Positions 35,401 through 46,400 of a stretch of DNA of 64,000 nt are shown piece after piece. The DNA is from Shinisaurus crocodilurus (Eukaryota; Chordata; Lepidosauria; Squamata; Shinisauridae): assembly GCA_021292165.1 (NCBI GenBank), contig CM037879.1, positions 22,241,817 to 22,305,816 of the forward strand, written 5' to 3'. Both the position numbers and the translations under genes were made by a program. Each line of letters begins with the position of its first letter. Positions within the stretch are counted from its first letter, which is position 1. The notes beneath the pieces are model-generated. The model ran no database searches. It saw only the letters and a list, made by a program, of their open reading frames with translations, and was not told the DNA's origin.

Positions 35401-37392
35401 CAACCCTGTGAGATAGGATAGGCTGAGAGTCAGCGACTGACCGAGTCACCCTGTGAGCTTCATGGCTGAGTGGGGACTAGAACCCAGATCTCCCCAGTCC
35501 CAGTCCAACACTCTAACCACTACGCTACACTGGCTCTCTACAGTACAGTGTGGTCATGAACTGTAATGAGTATACTTCTGTCCTGCATGCACTGGCTGCC
35601 TGTATGCTTTCAAGCCCAATTCAAGGCACTGGTTTTAACGTATAAAGCCTGGGTCCCAAGGCTTGGGACCGCAATACCTGACGGAATGCCTCTCCTGACC
35701 TGAATCTACGGGGACACTACGATCTGCATCTGAAGTCTTCCTCCAAGTGCCACCTCCAAGGGAGGCTCAGAGGGTGGCAACAAGGAAGAGGACCTCCTCA
35801 GTGGTAGCCCCCACCCAATTGTGGAATGATCTCCCCACCGAGGCCCGCCTGGCACCAACACTGACATCTTTTTGGCCCAAGGTGAGGACTGTCTTCTACT
35901 CCCAGGCATTTAATGGCATATGATGGGACATGTCAGCTGTTTTAATAGGTCTAGTTTTTATTGAAATTGTTTTAGTAGTTTAAACTGTTCTAATTTTTGT
36001 ATATCTGAATTTTATGCGGTATTTTATTGTATTTATTTCTTTATTTCATTTCTATACCGCCCCACAGCTGAAGCAATCTGGGCAGTTCACAACAATTCAA
36101 ATATTTTAAAATACAATAAAATATTTGTATTTTATTACTGTATTTGTATTTTATTATTATCTATTCTATTATCGTACCTGTGTTATGAATTGCCGTGAAC
36201 TGCCCAGAGAGCTTTTGCTATTGGGCAGTACAGAAATGAAATTAATAACAACAATAACAATATTTGTAGCTGGACAAAAGTTGAGTTTCATCTATATAAA
36301 GACATACTCAAGCAGGAACTCTCCAACTTGTTCACTGGGGTACCAGTCAGGAAGGTTCAGTTTCACTCGGAAGCGCTGCCCCAGGAAGATCAGGACCTCT
36401 TTCTGCGTCATGCAGCCATCCTCTCCTACCAGCCTCAGCATCTGACCCACACAGTTATTATAGAAAGTATCGTCTTCTTTCCCTTTAGTCAACTCCTGAA
36501 AGATCTGGAAATCTGAGAAAGTAACCAATGCCTGGAGCAGAGAAAGGAAAAGTTGGAACAAGTGAGTTAGAGGGCAATATAACAAACAGGCAGGGGTGGA
36601 ATTCCGAGTGGGCCTTGCCTACCTATTTATTATATGAGTCTCAGTATTTAACCTTTTACTTGTGTTAGGTTAAAAAAAACAGAAAAGTTTAGAAAATTAA
36701 TTTGACTAATGTACTTCATCTGTAAAATGGGTATTTTCCCCCCGCAAGCCCGTCTTCTCCAGACCGATTAGAAAATTTTACCCATTTTCCAAATGCTTAA
36801 TTCTTTGATAATATGCTATTTTTTATGTTTTGCGACTTGATGTGTAGTCTGTGGATGAGATCATGTGCTTGAGTTATTGGCTCTGCGCATATTTCTAGTT
36901 TGCTTTGTGCCTGTGGCATATTGCACGATGGAATTATGAAAGACTTGATCACAGTGGCCGTGCGCATCATCTGTGGAGGCCTCTCTTCTACTTGATACCC
37001 CTTGTAAACAGGCAGAACCAAAAGCATCAGCAAGTATAAAGTCTGTGATTGCGTAAAGTTAACCATTTATGGCAGTGTTCTCCAACCTTGGGTCCCCAGA
37101 TGTTTTTGGCCTACAACTCCCAGCATGCCCCAGCCAACTACGCTGGCTGGGGCATGCTGGGAGTTGTAGGCCAAAAACATCTGGGAACACTGATTTATGG
37201 TACAATGGTATGCAGTAATGGTCTTTCCAATCTTGTTTACCAGAGGTAGGGATTCTTTTTTTCTTTTTTTTTTTTGCCCTAGAGCCACATTCCTTTTTGG
37301 GGAATCTTTTGGGTGCTGTAGAAACGGGGCGGGACATTCCATACATACACACAAACCACCCTGTAGAAAGTGGGCGGGGCTGTCCCACACTC

Positions 37393-37449
<57 letters not shown>

Positions 37450-40400
37450 TACACACACACACACATTTAAAAGTCTGACTGCAGTGCTGGGGAGGGCAGG
37501 ATACGTTTTTAGCATGTGGGGGAGCAGTGTTCAGGGAGGATTAGCCTTTGCCTTCCTCAGCAGTGACACCCCCCAACACACACACCCCAACGGCAATTAG
37601 GCTTTGAAAAAGCCTCCATTGCCACCAATGGAGCCTTTTATTAAGCCCTAAACACAGCAAAAAGAACAGGGGGGCAGAGGAGAGGCCGCTGGCCGGATTG
37701 GAAGGCCCCCGTGGGCCAGAGGTTACCCAACCCTGATGTATACAAACCTCTTCATTACACAGCCCCTGTGGATTTGCTTTGCAATGCTTCCACCTTCCAG
37801 CCTTTGCAGGGAACTGGGGAATGGGTGCACTTCAACAGCCAGATTTCCTTATGCTAATTAAAAGGGGTGCTTTCTCAAGACCCGACTCTCCAAACACATT
37901 ACGTATGGAAAAAAAAGGCGGGGTGGAATAACAAATTGCAACAAAAACTAAGGAACTGTTTGTCTGCATTGCCAGGATAGGCCTCATTCAGACTTAACGG
38001 ACAAAATGTGCCGGGGCCATCCCAGATAGGCTTCAGGTTTGCACATTCTGCCCTCCATTCCCATACTCCATTTCTCTTCTTCCATCTCCTCTGTCGTTAA
38101 AGCAAACCATAGCTCATCATGCCCATACTGGGAGCAAACCATGGTTTGCTTCCAAACCAGAATTGGAAAGCCAGGTTTTGCCCAACTTGGATGTCACACA
38201 GTAAACTACGGTTTGCTCTAACTAGGACAGGAGGGAGGGAACCTGAGGGCTGCAAGGGGAGGAGAAAGCATGTGAAGCCCGGAGCCTGTTCAGGACAACC
38301 AAACCACAGTTTGATCACTACGCTTGAACCGGGCTATAGTCACAGGCTTGTGAACAGACACTTGCCTACCTCAGCCTGTGGAATGAAGCAAGGAATGAAG
38401 TCTTGGTAAATCGGAAGAGTGCTCCCAGCCACTCCCTTTCAGGCTGTTGATGTGCCACAGGAGGACTTAAACCAGTACGCAGGGGTGGGGAACCGCAGGC
38501 CTGGGAGCCAAATCCAGATGCCCAATCTGGATGCCCTAGGGGCCAAATCCATCCCTCCGGGCTTCCCCAAATGGCCACGCCCCGTTCCCTTGGCCCGCCC
38601 TCTTCCTCCCAACCACCAATCATTTGGTGGTCTCCTGGCTTTTGTGCAGTCCCCCCCCCCCTTTTCTAAAAAGTTCAAGTGGCTGAGATACTGGCAATAA
38701 GAGCTTTAAGCTACAATTTGCTGGTATTTGGTGTGTTTTTTTGGCCCCAACCCATTTGCTTTCGGCTAGAATTTCCACCAGAATGCAGCCTTCTGAGCAC
38801 TTCTCTGAAATCTAATTTGGCCCTCGGGCTGAAAGAGAATCCCCACCCCTGCATGCTGGTGTAAGTCATCTTGTGGCACATCAACAGCCAGAAAGGGAGT
38901 GGGGCGGGAGCACTCTTCCAATTTGCCAGCATGTGTGGGTGGGGGCAGGCCAAGAGTGTTTGAGGACGAAAGCTGCAAGGTGACTGTAACTCCTCTCCCA
39001 CATCTGGGGAAAGCGGCTCCTAAGCAGGACAAAGCCCCCTAAGAACGGAGCACAATGGAAATACCTTCAGTACAAATCCCAGTGGGAGGAAGAACAGCTC
39101 TTTCTGATGGATGAAGTTCACCATCACTGTGCCATTTTCAAGGTAGTGCAGAGTCATGTTAACGGCTGTGTGCTCATCTCTAACGCAGTGCATCGAGATT
39201 CCTAAACACCACCCAAAGGAAGCAAATCTTAGTATTACTGCTGCGTTATCATCTTCAATGAAAAGATAAGCATGGCCAAGTTTTGTAAGTGAAAAGGGAA
39301 ATCATGCACAGTTTACCTGTTCTTTGACCATAGCGGTCACTACAGAGGAAATTCAGCTGCTCCCTCAATAATAGGCCCTGCTTATGCAGATCTGAACCTA
39401 CATGTGACTGACGGAACTAACTACTTGCAAGGAGGACAAGGGGGGGTCAAACTGAAGCACATCCAGAGCAGGGTGACCAGGATGGTGAAGGGTGTGGAAG
39501 CAAAGTCCTACGAGGAACGGTTGAAAGAGCAGATATGTTTAGCCTGGAGGAGAGAAGATTTAGGGGAGACATGGCGGTGGTCTTCAAATATCTGAAGGGC
39601 TGACGTGCAGAAGGTGGAGCAGACCTATTCTCTGTTGATCCAGAGGTAGGACAAGAACAAATGGGTGGAAGTTGCAAGGAAGCAGATTTCAGCTAAACAT
39701 TCAGAAAAATTTCCTCACAGGAAGGGCCGGGGGACAGTGGAACGGCCTGCCTTGGGAGGTGGTGGTCTCTTTTTCACTGGAGTTATTTCAGCAGAAGCTG
39801 GACGGCCATCTCTTGGGAACGTAGCTGCAACATTCCTGCATTGTATTGATTCATGCATTGTATTGATACACTGGTACCACGCATTGCATTGATACACTGC
39901 ATTGATTGCTGAATTGTAGTTGCAGATTCCTGCACTGCGCAGAGCGTTGGAGTAGATGACCTCCAAGGTACCTTCCAACTGTAAAGTTCTATGGTACTAT
40001 AGAATACCCATGAAAATGAATCAGGATTTTGAAACGTGAGAGCTATAGGTATATGCACATCTACAAGAAGCTTAATTCTGCAAGGTAACAAGCTAGTGAA
40101 AAAATCAAGACTGCTGCAAAATTGGGAAGACGTATACCTATCCATGGCAACCCACAGATATAGCAAATGGATGTCTTAATTCAGCTAAAGACCATGCAAT
40201 CAATATACTGGGGGAAGGAGAGAGGGAAAGAAATTGAACCGACATACTTGCTTTATACAGAGTACAACCCACTGGTCCCGTCAAACTTCGCACTATCTAC
40301 TCGGACTGGAAGAGGTCTCAAGCAGAGCTCTTTTCCAGTCCTGCTAACCAAGACGCTGGGTATCGCACATGCCCGGAATGCAGAAGGTTCCTCTGCCACT

Positions 40401-43400
40401 GAGTTACAACCCCCACCTAGGCACTTTTGCTTTAGTGTTACTTTAGTGACATGTCTGTGGAACTTAAAACGCCATGTTCCATAAATAAGTATTTGATGGG
40501 GCAGGTCTACAAGCTCTCTCTTCCATTTTACCGCATCAGATTGCTGCACGGAATTCAGACCAACGTGAAAATGGAATTATTATAATGCAGCCTCCCCTCC
40601 CAAGCCGGTGCCCTCCAGATGTGCTGGACTGCAACTCCCATCACCCCCAGCCAGGGATAGCTGGGGATGATGGGAGTTGCGGTCCAGCACATCTGGAGGG
40701 TGCCACCTTGGGGGAAGGCACTAGAATGATGGATCTTTGCTCTCAGAGATAAAGTAGAACATCAGACAACTGGGATGAGGGGCCCGGCACATGGTCTGAG
40801 CATGACTGATGCAGGTAGGTATGTGTGGATCTGATCTATCTGCTATATAGGAGACAACTGGAAGCTTCATGTACTATGCTTGTATCCTGCAGTTACATTA
40901 AGGGCTCAATCCTATGCAAGTTTACACAGAAAAAAGGCGTACAACTCCCAGGATGCTCCAGCCAGCTATGCTGGCTGCGGCATGCTGGGAGTTGTAGAAC
41001 TTTTCTCAGTCTAAATATGCACAGGATTGCACCTTTACTATACTTAACAAATAGAATCAGACCAAAACAACAGCACAGGCTGCACCCTTAAAATGTTTAA
41101 CCCCCACCCGATGAAATAAATATTGAAACAATGCAAAAAGAGACAGGTTTTTTTTTAAATTGAAATTACCATATTGTGTGTAGCCAGGGCCTCTAGATCT
41201 CCATTTCGGTTTGATCATTGCAAGGGGAAAGTTGCGCCTTGGCATAATCACCATCCTGATCACCTTTTCTATTCCGTTAATTATGAAATAACCTCCCATT
41301 TCCTGCCAAAAGAATAAGACATCCAAGTTAGCATTTCACATTAAGCAGGACTGGAAGAGTGAAACGGTAGCCCCTTCCAGCTCTACTTTTCTATGATTCT
41401 ATGAAATTTTAGTGGGATCGGAAATGACAGCTGCAATGTGTTATGGCAGGGGTAGGCAACCTGGAGTCCTCCAGATACTTTGGACTACAACTCTCATCAG
41501 CCCCAGCCAGCATGGGTTTAGCAGAGGCTTAGTCCAAACTATCTGGAGGCCACCAGGGCGCATAGCTTTGCATTGCAGCAATGAGGAACGGAAAAGATAG
41601 TTTTTCCCTCTAACAATAGCTCAGTGAAGATGTGACACTGAGGACACGCTCCCCTTCCTTTTCACAGGACACTATCCCTTCCGTTTGGTTTCAGAGCCAA
41701 CAATGCACTGAATGTCAATGCTAGCATTCTGCTAGCCAGAGGCAGTGCTAGGGGGTGGCCCACTAGGGCTGGAGCCCCGAATCTTTCTTTGGAGCCCCGA
41801 CTCTCTGGGAGACCATGTGCCCCACCACCCTGCTATCCATGGGCACTTGCTGAAATAAAGGTACGGGGCCCCTGATGATCTCTGCTGCATCTGATCCCCC
41901 TGGATGAGCTGGCTTTTTGCCCATATGTGCTTCATTTCTTGCTGCCCCCCCCTTGAATCGTTCTGCTTGAGGTTTTTTTCTGAAATCAAATGCCCTCCTT
42001 TTTCGTCCATACATCTTTTTACAAATAGGGGTGTCCTTACAAGAAAGGGTCCTTTACAGACACACGCACACACAGACTTGATAGCATAGGTAAATTAGCA
42101 TATGCAAATTTATGCTTCTTCTTTTTTTGTCCTGTGGGCCTGAGCTTGAATATTTTCAGTACCCAGCACCATCCCTGCTGCTAGCCATAGTTAGCCCAAA
42201 GCACAATCCGCAAACTTGCTTCTAACTACAGTTGCGAACTGTGGCTTGGAGTGAGCTATGATTATCAAAGATACAAGTGCACATCTATACTGCTGATCAT
42301 AGCTCTGAAACTGAAAGGGAGAGGAAGTGTCCATGTAGGAGAAAACAGGAAGGTGGGCTGGGCGAGGCTGCAAAATGAACACAATCCCCTAATTATGACT
42401 AGACGGAATATTGTTACATTTCGAGTCAACGAGTGACAACTTTCACCTATTAAATGCTAAGTTCTCACATTCCCTTTAATATTGGGAAAAGCAATACTAC
42501 AATGGAACCAACTACCTAGGGAGGTAGTGGGCTCTCCCACACTGGAGGCATTCAAAGTGCAGCCGGATGGCCATCTGTCAGGGATGCTGTGACTTGGGTT
42601 CCTGCGTTGAGCTCAATGTCCTTGTAGGCCCCTTCCAACTCTACTTTTCTATGATTCTATGGTCTGCCTATATTGGAGCTTTGGTATTAGGCATGATTAT
42701 TTCAATCTGGTCAAACAAATACCTGTATTTGTTTAAATATTCAGATCCCGCACTCTGTCCCATTTAAAGGCGGCATGCCAAGGTTTCCTTTAAAGCAGCC
42801 TTCCCCAAATCGGTGCAGCAGCCCAAATGTGTTGCAATTCCCATCACTGCCAGCCCACAAGGCTGATGGTGGGAGTTGTATGTAACGCAACACATTTCGA
42901 GGGCACCAGGTTGGGGAAGGCTGGATTAATACCTCGAGACGAGAACAGATCTTACTTTTCATAAGCCTGCTTGTTTATTATCAATCCGAGGTTGCTGTCA
43001 CAAAGGAGTAAGTCTCTCTCAACTCCTGTTTTGCAATTTCATTAAGTTTCTATGCTGCTATCTGTTGAATGGTAATAATTTGTTTTCCTGTTTTTAAATT
43101 TTGTACTACTCTGCTTCAGAAAAGTGGTATAGTAATCAATCCTCATTATATCAATCTAGAAAATAAAAACGGGTGTCATAGACCCTCACAGAAGTCAATG
43201 GAGCCTTTTCCCAAGAGAGGGGGGGGGGAACCCTGTTAGGACTTACTTTTGAAAGGGTAAGCCAAAACTGACTAAAGCAGGGGTTTCATAGATTTCATAG
43301 ATCATAGAGTTGGAAGGAGCCTACAAGGCTATCGAGTCCAACCCCTGCTCAATGCAGGAAACTAGAGGAGGGGTCTCCCATCCAAGTAATAACCAGGCCT

Positions 43401-46400
43401 GACCCTGCTTAGCTTTCCACGCTCAGACAAGCTGAGCCAGCATGAGCCACAGGCCTGTATGTCAAACATCTTTCAGCCCGAACGCCGAATTCAATTTTGG
43501 CGAAGCTTAAGGGACATCGGAGAAACCACAACGGACTCAAATGAGTTTGAATTTCTAAGACTCTACCCACGGATTCTGCAGCGGACCGCTTTTCACGACT
43601 TGCGCAGATTCCGAGGACTTGCGGACCATTTTTTAATTTTACGTAATTTTACACAAATTTAGTTGAGGAAAAATACATTAAAAAAAACACTGACAAAAAA
43701 TGCACACTTCCCCCATAGGCTAAAGCATGACAATATGCATTTTTCGTGGATATGTGTATTTTTGTGGTATTTGTGCATTTTCTGGAGTGCGAATTTGCGC
43801 AACTCCGAATTTGCACTAATGTGTACGAATGCATTTGCACAAAATCCGATTCCATCAATGAGTGGACGATGGAACAAAAGGCGCCTGACAATATGTGAAA
43901 CATAGACGGAATGGATTTTACAATGTCCGTACATCCCTAATAGAAGCTCTCAGGGGGCGCATTCCAGCGGTGGGTACAGCAAAATGGGGCCAAAAATGCC
44001 AGCATATTTTAGCTTAAAGCTCTTACTGCCGGTAACCAAGCCTTAGGAGAGGCATTTCAACCATTTAGAATGGGAAAAAACCTGCAAAAGCCAGGGAACC
44101 ACAAAACAATCGACGGTCAGGGGAAAGTGCTGTGGCCGTCCAGGATAACTTGGAGGGCCATGATACCCCTGCAGTAAAGTAACACAACAACCTTTGCTCA
44201 CTCAATTCATAGAGAACCAGAAACCCAAACCAATGAAATCTAGTAGTACCTCTTCCTCCTCATGGTGTCTGATCAGTGCCTTGGGAGAAAGGCCATGGAG
44301 ATTACAAAGTTTGGACTTCACCATAATTGGAATATTTCCGAGGGACTGTTTAATTACCCCTTTTGGGATGCCATTCAGTGACCAGCTGATATCAGCCTAT
44401 AAAGAAAAAACAAACATTTTCAACCAAAAAGTAGCAAGTAAAGAACTCTGCCAGACTGCCAGGAGCTGCTACCCATCGGAGAAGACAGTGATCTGGTTCG
44501 CATGACACAACAACCCCATGCGGACTTGCAAAAGACCAACAACAGCAACAAAAATAAAAATTACGAACACAGTTGCACAATTTTCTGGGGCCAGATAAAC
44601 AACAACAAAAAAGCAGCAAACAAAAAGGGGTAGTGATCAGAGTAGTAGTAGTAGTAGTAGGCGATCACTCGTGACCGAGTAAGATTGTCTTCCGTAAGTG
44701 ACTGTGGAGGCCAGTTCTAGATCCACACAGCTTCCCACAGTGAGGACACAGGTTACCAGATGGAAGATGGTCTTGTAAAGGATTCGTTTGACGTGCTTTT
44801 CACTTAGCACGTTTCTCCCTTTCACCTTGCACTCGGGCTTCTTCAAAGTCCATGGAACCTTTGTGAAAGGCCAACCTCCAGTTAGATCGTTCATGGGCCA
44901 GAGCTTCCCAGTTTTTGATGTTTATATTGCATTTTTTTAGATTAGCCTTTTTAAAAAAAATTTAGATTAGCGATCAGAGTGGGGAGGGGGAGACAAGATG
45001 GGTTCTGCTGTGAAGGACACTGGGATACTGGCTGGAGGTCCGAGGGGGAAGGAGGGGGACCACAACTCATGGGGTGCCCGATTGTCTGTCAGGCACACTG
45101 TGGGTTGATCAGCACACACTGCGTAGCTTATTTTCAGGGTGGTTTAGCATGACATGCAAACGCAACCAATGATTCTAGAAACATATACAGTAATACCTTG
45201 GATTGCAAGTAACTTGGTTTGAGAGCATTTTGCAAGACAAGCAAATTTTTAAATATTTATTTTTAAAAATTTGACTTGATATACAAGCAACGTCTTGCAA
45301 TACAAGTACTGTAGTACGGCTTAAATTAAAAATCTCTGTACAAATTTTTTTGGGGGAATTTCGTTTTGATATACACATGTTTTGGATTAAAAACACGTTT
45401 CCGGAACTAATTATGCTCTCAATCCAAGGCATGACTGTATATATAATTATCTAAATAATCACTGAAAGAGTGTAAGGGCCATGGTTAGAAATGAACTGGC
45501 AAACTCTGGGCTGGAGCTAACCATGCTTAACATAAAGATCAGCATTGTGTACGTGAGCCTGTCTTAATGCTAACCATGGTTACTTCCAAAAAGAGAAGGG
45601 AGACAAAAATTCACAGGAAGGAGGAAGAAGGGACAAGAGTGTATGCAAGTCTGCATGGCACTCCTGATCGCCTAACCATATTCAGAGGATCCTCCAGGGA
45701 GCTCACGGTAACAGACATGCCCCCTTCCTCACAACAAAATAGTGAGACAGTGACTAGCCCAAGGTCACCCAGCGAGATTCAAGGACGGACTTGAACCTGG
45801 ATACCAACAGTCTAAACCATGGGTGGGCAACTTCAGGAGGTCCAAGGGCCATTTTCACCCCCCAGAACAGCCCCCTGCCATGGGCCACAGGTTGCCCAGA
45901 ATTTTTGTTCTGGGAAGGTGTCCATAGTGCTAAGGACACCAAGGGAGGACCATGGTGTCCTTAGCACTTTGGAGCGGAGTTATTTTTCCTTAAAATTCTT
46001 TCTTTTTCGGGGTGCCCTGTGAATTCGGTAGGAGCCTCATGAGGCCTGCGGGACCCGTGTTGCCCATCCCTGATCTAAACCAACATATTATACATACTCA
46101 AAAATATCTACTCAAAAATAAGTCCCACTGAGTTCAATGGGGCTTACTCCCAGCTAAGTTCATATAGGATTACAGCCTAAATTACTGCAAATTCCCAAAG
46201 CAGGGAACAAGCATAAAACATCCGTAGAACTATATACAATTTATTTATTTATTTATTTTATTTATACCCCGCCTTTTTTCCTGCAAGGAATCCAAGGCGG
46301 CTTACATAATCCTCCTCCTCCTCTCCATTTTATCCTCACAACAACCCTGTGAGGTAGGTTAGGCTGAGAGTCAGTGACTGGCCCAAAGTCACCCAGTGAG

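Noticed and set aside
37367..37478. Repetitive protein from the CT/CA run
   Set aside because: All long frames here come from translating a microsatellite.
24276..42177. Segmental duplication of 24276-24717 and 41737-42177
   Set aside because: Similarity stops exactly at hAT-type ends and each copy has its own 8-bp target duplication, so they are separate insertions.
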